From positions 1 to 5,635 of the forward strand of contig CAMWZE010000126.1 of assembly GCA_947178685.1 (NCBI GenBank): a stretch of 5,635 bases of DNA. The letters are read 5' to 3'. Of the stretch, positions 1 to 5,635 are shown piece after piece. Source of the DNA: an uncultured Porphyromonadaceae bacterium (lineage in GTDB: Bacteria > Bacteroidota > Bacteroidia > Bacteroidales > Muribaculaceae). Under the pieces are notes generated by a model that did no database searches, was not told where the DNA came from, and was given only the letters and a program-made list of their open reading frames with translations. Every line of letters starts with the position of its first letter. Position 1 is the stretch's first letter. A program made the position numbers and the translations under genes.

Positions 1-395
1 GCTACACACAGTTCAACTATGGCGATGCCTCACTTTCAGGCAAGGTGCTTCCCAAGGGGGGAGAGCTCACACTTAAGGTGCCCGTTACCAATTCCGGAAA
101 GATGGATGGCGATGAGGTGGTTCAGATATATATGCGTCCGGTTGGGAAACATCGTGGCCCGATCAAATCACTGCGTGATTTCAAACGCGTAAATATAAAG
201 GCCGGTGACAAGAAGGAGGTGGCTTTCAACATCAATGCCGACACATTTAAGGCTTTCAACATCAATGCCGACACATTTAAGGCTTACAACACTTTGTCAG
301 GAGAGGTAGAGGCAAAACCCGGAGAATATGAACTGCTATATGGTGGTTCATCGGCCGATAATAAGCTTAAATCTGTAAAGGTTACTGTTAAATGA
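1..395 (+). CDS. Glycoside hydrolase family 3 enzyme, C-terminal fragment (fibronectin type III-like domain)
   Basis: The gene enters from the left edge; the reading frame is open from base 3, giving 130 visible residues before the TGA at 393-395. What is seen is the C-terminal Fn3-like domain typical of three-domain GH3 enzymes. It opens with YTQFNY, the tail of the usual GLSYT-F motif, followed by VPVTNSGKMDGDEVVQIY, a basic stretch ending in LRDFKRV, KAGDKKEVAF, and KPGEYELLYGGSS near the end. GH3 enzymes are exported exo-acting beta-glycosidases (beta-glucosidase, beta-xylosidase, beta-N-acetylglucosaminidase and others); the catalytic domains are outside the window, so the substrate cannot be named. 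The GTG at 45 lies inside the domain and is not the start. One oddity is a perfect 10-residue in-frame tandem duplication (FNINADTFKA twice) where homologues normally carry one copy. The gene overlaps the next by 4 bp, indicating a shared transcript. The family call is firm, the activity unknown. Confidence 0.93.
   Translation, partial: YTQFNYGDASLSGKVLPKGGELTLKVPVTNSGKMDGDEVVQIYMRPVGKHRGPIKSLRDFKRVNIKAGDKKEVAFNINADTFKAFNINADTFKAYNTLSGEVEAKPGEYELLYGGSSADNKLKSVKVTVK
221..285 (+). repeat. Perfect 30-bp in-frame tandem duplication in the GH3 gene
   Basis: Bases 221-250 and 251-280 are identical over 30 bp, and the first 5 bases of the unit (GGCTT) recur at 281-285. The unit encodes ten residues, so translation reads FNINADTFKA twice and then continues with YNTLSGEV. 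The ancestral single-copy sequence would have had GGCTTTCAAC and GGCTTACAAC 30 bp apart (9 of 10 matching). That is the arrangement from which slipped-strand replication or short-homology recombination produces such a duplication. The absence of any difference between copies suggests it is recent, or an assembly artefact. Confidence 0.97.
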
Positions 396-2656
396 AAGCC
401 GATATATTAAGATATACAGCCATAGCGCTCGCGATGTCAGGTGTGGCATCTCCGGTATGTGCCAAATGGCTTCCTGCAGATGGCCATGCGCCTACCCGCC
501 TGCTCGACTGCCGTTATGACCGTCAGTACCTCAAGGAGGCAGTGCCTTTAGCCGACTCTAAACGCTGGAGGGTAGAGCCGGTGCAAAGCCAACATAGTTT
601 TTTTATCCCGGCTATTGGTGATAGTGCCAAGGCCATAACAACCACCTATCGTTTCATCGCATTGACCGATATGGAGGAGAGCGGTGTAGCTGTGGCTCAT
701 GATTTCTCCGATTGGAGCAGTGATAATTATGTCATGATACCCGCTTCCGTCTATAATGGTAACCGTCAGAGAATTGTGAACCGTAGCTATGCCACCGGGC
801 TCGATCCTGCAGATTACGACCGTCCCGATCTGGCTTTAACATCCAACCCTATCCCTCAGCTCAACCCCGATTTCGGGGCCCCCTCTTTGCTTGAGGTGAG
901 TGTATGTAATGCCGCTACTCCTGCAATAGCTATACTTGACCGACGTGGAAAGGAGGCGGTGGTCTTGCTGACCGACCAAGGTATACCGGAGGGAGACGCC
1001 ATACATGACCATGCGCTTATTGTGGAGGAAAGTGCCGACCGTTCTTTAGCTACAGCCGTGATATCAGCCCCTGGTGTAAGAGAGAAGAAACCCCAGTTTA
1101 TCGGCTTCAGCGAGAGTCCCGATCGCGGAATGAGATTTACCAAAGGCGATACAGTCACAGTTAGTGTGACGGAGGTGAGATTTCCGGCTCGTACTCCTGC
1201 CGACCTTCTGGCCGGATTCATGAACACACGCAAAATCCACACGGATGCTTCATCACGCCAGCCACGTAATTTCTATCCCATGAGCCGTGTGCTCGAGGTG
1301 ATGAACGATAATATCGACAACCGCTATTTCGTAAATGACAGTGTGGAGTTTTATCGTCCCGAAGGATGGGACTGGATGTCTTACGGTTGGATCGGAGGTA
1401 TGATCAACACCTATCCTATGATTGCGCTTGGCGATGAGGAGCACCTTCGCAAGGTGGGTCGCACGTTCGACTTCGCTCTTCCTCGGGGGAAAGGTGCCGC
1501 GGGCTATTATTATGATCTGCTTAAGCCTGACGGCACGGTTGAATTGCGCGATGCATGTGCCATCGTGCCCGGCATAGGCCTTACACGTAAAAACGGCGAT
1601 CTTCTATACTGGCTCGTGAAACAGTTGGAATTGCTGAAGGCTACGGGACATGGCGATGCTATAAATCCGATGTGGGAGGAGGAGACACGCCGTCTCGCAG
1701 ATGCCCTTCTTGCTACTTGGGAGAAATATGGCACATGGGGTGGCTATATACATGTGGAGACGGGTGAGCCCGCCACTTACAACACCTCCGGAGGTGCCAG
1801 TGCAGTAGCCGGAATGGCTGTGGCATCGCGTTATTTCAATGATCCTCGATATCTGAAGGCAGCCCGCGAAGCTGGAGAGAAGCTATACGATAATTTCGAG
1901 ATTGTCGGGTTCACATCAGGGGGATGTGGCGACATACTTCAGAATTCCGACTCGGAAACGGCAATTGCCTTGACCACCGGAATGGTGAGCCTGTATGAGG
2001 TTACCGGCGATAGCAAGTATCTCAAAATGGGTGAGCGCCTGGGCGATCTTTGCTCCACATGGACTGTCTCTTTTGACTATATTCTCCCTCCTGATCTCAT
2101 GCTGGCCAAAACGGGCGCGAATATGATGGGGGCTGTATGGGCAAGCACACAGAACAAGCATGGGGCACCTGGATTCTGCACTCTTTCGGGCGACGCTCTC
2201 TTTAAACTGTATCGTGCGGGTGGCAACCGTGATTATGCGGAGCTGTTGCGTGATATTATTCACGCTCATGCGGAGGGTATCCAGCCCGATGGCACAATCA
2301 ACGAACGCCTCACTTACTGCGACGCTGACAGCCGTGGCTATCTTGATCCTAATTGGAAAACCGGTTGGAATGAAACCAACGGGGCCCTGATGGCTCTGGA
2401 GATTCCCGGCATATATGTGAAGGGCACTGAGGAGATAATGGTGTTCGACCATGCGGAGGCGAAGATTGTGAAGGGGGATGGAAAGAATGTCACCATAGAG
2501 ATCACCAATCCCACGAAGATGGATGCCACCTACACTGTGATGGCCGAGACAGAGGAGGCTGCGGAGAATCCGCTCGGAGACAATGCCTTCGTGTCACGCT
2601 TCACACCGGTAACAGTGAAGGCGGGGAAGACTAAACGTGTCACACTCCCGCTCTGA
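392..2656 (+). CDS. Exported six-hairpin glycosidase-like protein, putative carbohydrate-active enzyme of unassigned family
   Basis: The product is 754 residues. A signal peptide is likely: residues 1-24, hydrophobic segment 8-19, cleavage after VCA (residue 24); no convincing lipobox. Residues about 25-265 look beta-rich. About 290-670 is helical with repeating blocks typical of (alpha/alpha) barrels: EGWDWMSYGWIGGM at 324-337, NTSGGASAVAGMAVASRYF at 464-482 followed by DPRYLKAAREAGEKLYD, TGDSKYLKMGERLGDL at 538-553, and GWNETNGALMALEIPG at 658-673. A small beta domain (about 680-754) closes the protein. Such architecture is common in glycoside hydrolases and polysaccharide lyases of Bacteroidota. 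Catalytic residues cannot be identified with certainty; acidic residues in conserved-looking motifs include E324, D327, D514, D520, E522 and E661. The start at 392 is supported by the signal peptide and by the ATGA overlap with the GH3 stop codon, which implies translational coupling. AAAGG at 377-381 is at most a weak ribosome site. The fold call is inference from pattern; the specific family is not recognised. Confidence 0.8.
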   Translation: MKADILRYTAIALAMSGVASPVCAKWLPADGHAPTRLLDCRYDRQYLKEAVPLADSKRWRVEPVQSQHSFFIPAIGDSAKAITTTYRFIALTDMEESGVAVAHDFSDWSSDNYVMIPASVYNGNRQRIVNRSYATGLDPADYDRPDLALTSNPIPQLNPDFGAPSLLEVSVCNAATPAIAILDRRGKEAVVLLTDQGIPEGDAIHDHALIVEESADRSLATAVISAPGVREKKPQFIGFSESPDRGMRFTKGDTVTVSVTEVRFPARTPADLLAGFMNTRKIHTDASSRQPRNFYPMSRVLEVMNDNIDNRYFVNDSVEFYRPEGWDWMSYGWIGGMINTYPMIALGDEEHLRKVGRTFDFALPRGKGAAGYYYDLLKPDGTVELRDACAIVPGIGLTRKNGDLLYWLVKQLELLKATGHGDAINPMWEEETRRLADALLATWEKYGTWGGYIHVETGEPATYNTSGGASAVAGMAVASRYFNDPRYLKAAREAGEKLYDNFEIVGFTSGGCGDILQNSDSETAIALTTGMVSLYEVTGDSKYLKMGERLGDLCSTWTVSFDYILPPDLMLAKTGANMMGAVWASTQNKHGAPGFCTLSGDALFKLYRAGGNRDYAELLRDIIHAHAEGIQPDGTINERLTYCDADSRGYLDPNWKTGWNETNGALMALEIPGIYVKGTEEIMVFDHAEAKIVKGDGKNVTIEITNPTKMDATYTVMAETEEAAENPLGDNAFVSRFTPVTVKAGKTKRVTLPL

Positions 2657-2657
2657 T

Positions 2658-2693
2658 CCATTACAGATCATAAAACCGAACCATTACATATCA
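2658..2693. repeat. Pair of 13-bp direct repeats just after the six-hairpin gene
   Basis: CCATTACA-G-ATCA at 2658-2670 and CCATTACA-T-ATCA at 2681-2693 match at 12 of 13 positions with a period of 23 bp, about two helical turns. They begin two bases after the stop codon. Spacing and similarity are what one expects for a tandem protein-binding site, but no bound protein can be inferred, and a chance origin is possible. Confidence 0.5.
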
Positions 2694-2722
2694 GAAAGCG
2701 GTAGCTGCATTTCCGCCATATC

Positions 2723-2753
2723 AATGAAGCCGTACAATTTGTGCGGCTTCATT
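2723..2753 (+). terminator. Strong hairpin, probable terminator of the GH3/six-hairpin operon
   Basis: AATGAAGCCG (2723-2732) pairs perfectly with CGGCTTCATT (2744-2753). The stem continues inward through a G-T wobble and three more pairs (2734-2736 with 2740-2742), giving about 14 pairs and a 3-base loop at 2737-2739. It lies 67 bp after the stop codon at 2656 and before the promoter of the next gene. The sequence after the stem (ATGTAATATA) is AT-rich but lacks a true T-run, so it is not a textbook intrinsic terminator. It could instead be an RNA-stabilising 3' end. Confidence 0.6.
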
Positions 2754-2772
2754 ATGTAATATACCGGATAAA

Positions 2773-2804
2773 TTTGCGAAACCCGTAAATAAGTGTTAAA
2801 TTCG
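2773..2804 (+). promoter_or_regulatory. Bacteroidota-type promoter for the GH89 gene
   Basis: TTTG at 2773-2776 fits the -33 element and TAAATTCG at 2797-2804 matches the -7 element TAnnTTTG at five of six defined positions. The 20-bp spacing is within the usual range for the Bacteroidota primary sigma factor. Transcription would start near 2809-2812, leaving a leader of about 65 bases before the ATG at 2875. It lies downstream of the hairpin, consistent with GH89 having its own transcript. Confidence 0.6.
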
Positions 2805-2874
2805 CTCCTATAATATCAATGAAAAATCCGACTTCTCTGATGTGTAGGGGTATGGCGGAATAACATATATCCGG

Positions 2875-5043
2875 ATGAAAAAAATATTATTATCTATGCT
2901 GGCGGCTACTGCAATGTCTGACTTCGCCGGCGACCTTACTCCGATTGATAATCTTGCTCGGAGAGTAGTTCCCACAATCTCTGATCAGATTATATTTGAA
3001 GAGATTGAAGCCCCTGTTGACACGTTTTCAATTTCCGGCAGAGGGGACAAGGTACTTATAAAGGGGAACTCTCCGATATCTATGGCGGTGGGCCTCAACA
3101 ATTATCTGCGCCGTTATATGGGGGCCAATGTGTCGTGGTATGCCGCCGCACCTGTGCAGATTTCCGGAGAGGCGGTGGTGCCCACGGATGTTTACGGAGC
3201 GAGAGCTGCCGTGCCTGAACGCTTTTTTTTGAATTACTGTACATTCGGTTATACGATGCCCTATTGGCAGTGGCAGGATTGGGAGAGATTCATCGACTGG
3301 ATGGCCCTCAACGGTATTAATCTCCCCCTCGCAATGACGGGCCAGGAGAAAGCCTGGTATCTCACCTGGAAGAAGTTGGGGCTTACCGATGAGGAGATCC
3401 TCTCATCATTCACCGGCCCGGCACATCTCCCTTGGCATTGGATGAATAATGTAGACCATTTCCAAGGCCCTCTTACAATCGACTGGCTCAATTCTCAGGA
3501 AAATCTGCAGAAGCAGATCTTGGGCCGTGAGAGAGAACTCGGAATGAAGCCGGTGCTCGCAGCCTTTGCCGGTCACGCCCCTGTATCACTGAAGAAACAT
3601 TATCCGGATGCCAACATCACGTTGCGTAGCGACTGGGCTAATTTCCCTGACGAGGACCGCTGTTATTTCCTTGATCCGAGCGACCCATTATATGGAGAGG
3701 TCCAGAAAACTTATCTTGCCATACAAGACAGTATCTTCGGCACTGATCATATCTACGGCATCGATCCGTTTAATGAGATTGATTCCCCCGACTGGAGCGA
3801 GAACTTTCTGAAAGGTGCATCGGAGGGTATTTTCACGACACTCCGCGAGGCCGACCCACAGGCCAAATGGCTACAGATGACATGGAATTTTTACTATGAC
3901 CGTAAAAACTGGACAAAACCCCGCATGAAGGCGTTCCTTGACGGAGTGCCGGGTGATGACATGTTGCTCCTCGACTACTTCTGTGATGCCGCAGAGGTAT
4001 GGAAGCGTAGCGACGCTTATTTTGGCAAACCATATATATGGTGCTATCTCGGTAATTTCGGAGGCAACACAATGCTTGCCGGTAATCTTGACGATGTTGA
4101 TAATAAGATTGCGGCTGTAGTCAAGGAGGGTGGTGATAATCTTGTGGGTGTCGGAGGCACCCTTGAGGGATTCGACTGTAATCCGGTAATGCATGAATAC
4201 GTTTTTGCCAAAGCATGGAATCCGGATATGAAGGGGAGTGAGTGGGTGAATATATGGGCTCGCTCAAGAGGTGGAGATAAGGCTCCGGAAGTGGTGGAGG
4301 CATGGCAGCTTCTTGCCGACAGCATCTATGTTGATCGCACGGGTGTAGGGCAGGCTTGTCTCACCAATGCACGACCTGCTCTCGGAGAGCGCACAGGTTT
4401 CTATACCAATCCGAAATATAAGTATGCCGATCAGAATCTTCTGAAAGCACTCGATCTTTTCCTTAGTGCTCGGGGTGTGGATGATAATGCGGCTTATCGG
4501 TTTGATGTAATGAATGTGATGCGTCAGCTTTTGGGAAATAAATTCACCCATCTTAGGGATGATTTTACAGCCGCCTATGAAGCCGGTGATATAACCAATG
4601 CAAAGGCTGTGGCTAAACAGATGGATGAGATTTTGCTTGACATGGATGCGCTCATGGCCACCAACCCCGACTTCTCCATGGCTAAATGGATTGCCGATGC
4701 CCGTGCTCACGGTGTGGATAAGGAGGATGCCGACCGTTACGAGAAAAATGCCCGTACTCTGGTCACTATCTGGAGCCCGCCGGGACTCAAGCTCAACGAT
4801 TACGGCAACCGTCAGTGGAGCGGTCTTTTGAAATCTTTCTATCGCGGTCGATGGAAACAGTTTACGGATGCCGTTGTGGCTGCAATGGAAAAAGGGGAAA
4901 CGTTTGATCAGGAGGCATTCGTTAAAGATATTAAAGAATGGGAAGGGAGATGGATAGACCAAAAGGATGAGATGACCCCAATTTCCAAAGAAAATCCGGT
5001 GGCAATATCCAAGGAATTACGAAGGAAGTATTTTAACAACTGA
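2875..5043 (+). CDS. GH89 alpha-N-acetylglucosaminidase (NAGLU-like), exported
   Basis: The 722-residue product is a complete GH89 enzyme, which removes terminal alpha-linked N-acetylglucosamine with retention of configuration. Its order follows human NAGLU: N-terminal alpha/beta domain about 21-105, TIM-barrel catalytic domain about 113-445, helical C-terminal domain about 455-715. Matching motifs are FFLNYCTFGYTMPYWQW (117-133), ERFIDWMALNGINLPLA (137-153), FTGPAHL (179-185), PVLAAFAGHAP (226-236), FGTDHIYGIDPFNE (288-301), YIWCYLGNFGGN (387-398) and LEGFDCNPVMHE (430-441). E301 in FNE is the expected acid/base and E431 in LEG the nucleophile; their 130-residue separation equals that of human E316 and E446. 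No carbohydrate-binding module is attached. The signal peptide is short (hydrophobic residues 4-14) with no clean cleavage site; an in-frame TAG at 2845 with no ATG between it and 2875 supports this start. No Shine-Dalgarno sequence is evident, as is usual in this phylum. Likely substrates are mucin or heparan-type glycans, by family knowledge. It probably has its own promoter. Confidence 0.97.
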   Translation: MKKILLSMLAATAMSDFAGDLTPIDNLARRVVPTISDQIIFEEIEAPVDTFSISGRGDKVLIKGNSPISMAVGLNNYLRRYMGANVSWYAAAPVQISGEAVVPTDVYGARAAVPERFFLNYCTFGYTMPYWQWQDWERFIDWMALNGINLPLAMTGQEKAWYLTWKKLGLTDEEILSSFTGPAHLPWHWMNNVDHFQGPLTIDWLNSQENLQKQILGRERELGMKPVLAAFAGHAPVSLKKHYPDANITLRSDWANFPDEDRCYFLDPSDPLYGEVQKTYLAIQDSIFGTDHIYGIDPFNEIDSPDWSENFLKGASEGIFTTLREADPQAKWLQMTWNFYYDRKNWTKPRMKAFLDGVPGDDMLLLDYFCDAAEVWKRSDAYFGKPYIWCYLGNFGGNTMLAGNLDDVDNKIAAVVKEGGDNLVGVGGTLEGFDCNPVMHEYVFAKAWNPDMKGSEWVNIWARSRGGDKAPEVVEAWQLLADSIYVDRTGVGQACLTNARPALGERTGFYTNPKYKYADQNLLKALDLFLSARGVDDNAAYRFDVMNVMRQLLGNKFTHLRDDFTAAYEAGDITNAKAVAKQMDEILLDMDALMATNPDFSMAKWIADARAHGVDKEDADRYEKNARTLVTIWSPPGLKLNDYGNRQWSGLLKSFYRGRWKQFTDAVVAAMEKGETFDQEAFVKDIKEWEGRWIDQKDEMTPISKENPVAISKELRRKYFNN

Positions 5044-5119
5044 TATCTCATTCCTCTCAATACCCTATATGATATTCACAATCATGTGTGGTTAAATCCT
5101 AAATCCAACCCACTTCATT

Positions 5120-5635
5120 ATGAACAATCCTTTTGATTACACACCGGATGCTGACTGTGAGGAGGCATTCCGAAAACTGATTGTCAGGCTTGAGGCTCTT
5201 GGAAGGAGTGGAAGTCCGGATGATGTCAATTTCTGCCGAGAACTCGAATCGGGAAAAATGCTCGGTGTATTGATTGCTACGGATGCCGATGGCAATCGGC
5301 ATACTCTATATGCCTTCTCCGGCCAGTTGGGTGAGGTAGGTTTCCACTACGACGGATTTGTGGAGCCGCTGTTTGACTATCTTGATCCCGGTGGCTATTT
5401 CAAGATGAAGGAAAGGGATATCTCTCGTCAGAATAAAGAGATACGTATATTCGAAGAGGAGTGTGTCGAAAAGTTGAGGAGTGAAGTCCGACTTGCACAA
5501 GATAGATTTAGCGCCGAGGTTGCGGATTATAAGGAGAAGTGTCGCTTGTCAAAATTGGAGCGGGATGCCAAAAGAGATGCCGGACTTCTCCGCGAGGATG
5601 AGATGGCAACCATGATACGACAGAGCCAGTATGAA
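5120..5635 (+). CDS. RluA-family RNA pseudouridine synthase, N-terminal part
   Basis: The frame is open from ATG 5120 to the right edge (172 residues, no stop), so the gene is cut by the window. The visible part matches, from memory of the family, the long N-terminal extension of Bacteroidota RluA-type pseudouridine synthases. It has NFCRELESGKMLGVLIA (37-53), LYAFSGQLG (63-71), PLFDYLDPGGYFK (83-95) and ISRQNKEI (101-108). A charged, probably coiled-coil helix about 98-172 ends in EMATMIRQSQYE. The synthase domain with its HRxD catalytic motif should follow outside the window, so activity is inferred. The family converts uridine to pseudouridine in rRNA or tRNA in the cytoplasm. An in-frame TAA at 5093 makes 5120 the first possible ATG. 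No Shine-Dalgarno site, terminator or good promoter is visible in the 76 bp before it, so read-through from GH89 is possible. Main alternative: a stand-alone protein of the extension type. Confidence 0.82.
   Translation, partial: MNNPFDYTPDADCEEAFRKLIVRLEALGRSGSPDDVNFCRELESGKMLGVLIATDADGNRHTLYAFSGQLGEVGFHYDGFVEPLFDYLDPGGYFKMKERDISRQNKEIRIFEEECVEKLRSEVRLAQDRFSAEVADYKEKCRLSKLERDAKRDAGLLREDEMATMIRQSQYE

Larger units (their letters stand above)
2718..2823. repeat. 11-bp direct repeat ATATCAATGAA
   Basis: ATATCAATGAA occurs at 2718-2728, overlapping the left arm of the terminator hairpin, and again at 2813-2823, just after the predicted transcription start of the GH89 gene. The core ATATCA also occurs at 2688-2693, so it is present three times between the two genes. 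This is seen directly; any regulatory meaning is inference, and the motif is AT-rich. Confidence 0.45.
2711..2860. repeat. Widely spaced 10-bp perfect inverted repeat flanking the GH89 promoter
   Basis: TTCCGCCATA at 2711-2720 is the exact reverse complement of TATGGCGGAA at 2851-2860. The arms are separated by 130 bp that contain the hairpin and the putative promoter; the inner edge adds a T-G and a C-G match. The right arm would lie in the 5' untranslated region, 14 bp before the GH89 start codon. Possible roles are paired regulator sites or ends of an invertible segment; neither is shown. Confidence 0.5.

Noticed and set aside
392..463. Possible lipoprotein signal with Cys at residue 23 of the six-hairpin protein
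   Set aside because: The preceding residues SPV do not fit a lipobox, while VCA before residue 25 fits signal peptidase I cleavage.
856..1242. Minus-strand open frame (128 codons) opposite the six-hairpin gene
   Set aside because: Same reasoning: wholly inside a convincing gene on the other strand and without recognisable protein features.
1916..2452. Minus-strand open frame (178 codons) opposite the six-hairpin gene
   Set aside because: It is antisense to a coherent protein-coding gene, with no motifs or promoter of its own; treated as a shadow.
2654..2670. Short hairpin TGATC...GATCA at the six-hairpin stop codon
   Set aside because: Five pairs with a 7-base loop and no T-tract; the nearby 14-pair hairpin is the better terminator candidate.
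2809..2814. TATAAT, resembling an E. coli -10 box
   Set aside because: Bacteroidota primary sigma factors use TAnnTTTG instead, there is no matching TTGACA, and the better Bacteroidota promoter lies just upstream.
4264..4962. Long open frame on the minus strand (232 codons) opposite the GH89 C-terminal region
   Set aside because: It lies entirely antisense to a strongly recognisable GH89 domain, has no recognisable motifs, and is explained by codon bias of the + strand gene.
5077..5088. Small hairpin CACA-ATCA-TGTG between GH89 and the pseudouridine synthase gene
   Set aside because: Only four base pairs and no T-run; too weak to call a terminator.

Overview
The window most likely comes from a member of the Bacteroidales, probably a gut species of the Muribaculaceae/Bacteroides type. 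The evidence is of three kinds: exported glycoside hydrolases side by side; a promoter of the Bacteroidota form (TTTG, 20 bp, TAnnTTTG-like) with no Shine-Dalgarno sites of note; and a final gene whose N-terminal region matches the extension found on Bacteroidota RluA-type pseudouridine synthases. The family-level placement is inference. All real genes lie on the + strand.

Layout. (1) 1-395 is the 3' end of a glycoside hydrolase family 3 (GH3) enzyme, only its C-terminal fibronectin-III-like domain. It carries a perfect in-frame 30-bp tandem duplication. (2) 392-2656 is a complete gene for an exported 754-residue protein with an apparent (alpha/alpha)-barrel (six-hairpin glycosidase-like) core. 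It overlaps the GH3 gene by 4 bp (ATGA), so the two are almost certainly one operon. I cannot assign its family or substrate. (3) 2657-2874 is a 218-bp intergenic region, unusually rich in structure: two 13-bp direct repeats right after the stop codon, a long hairpin (probable terminator), an 11-bp direct repeat, a widely spaced 10-bp perfect inverted repeat, and a good Bacteroidota promoter for the next gene. (4) 2875-5043 is a complete GH89 alpha-N-acetylglucosaminidase, clearly homologous to human NAGLU, with both catalytic glutamates in place. (5) 5120 to the window end is the N-terminal 172 residues of an RluA-family RNA pseudouridine synthase. Its catalytic domain lies beyond the window.

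Working together. The GH3 enzyme, the six-hairpin protein and the GH89 enzyme look like a small glycan-degradation cluster acting in the periplasm or at the cell surface. GH89 removes terminal alpha-linked GlcNAc, as found on some mucins and on heparan sulfate. The GH3 enzyme would remove a terminal beta-linked sugar, and the six-hairpin protein would be a further hydrolase or lyase. No SusC/SusD or regulator gene is visible, so a full polysaccharide utilisation locus cannot be claimed. The hairpin and internal promoter suggest that GH89 is a separately controlled unit. The pseudouridine synthase is a housekeeping RNA-modification gene and probably marks the end of the carbohydrate cluster.

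No RNA genes, CRISPR arrays, insertion sequences or attachment sites were seen. The most unusual points are the fresh in-frame duplication in the GH3 domain, the unassigned six-hairpin protein, and the repeat-dense intergenic region around the GH89 promoter.
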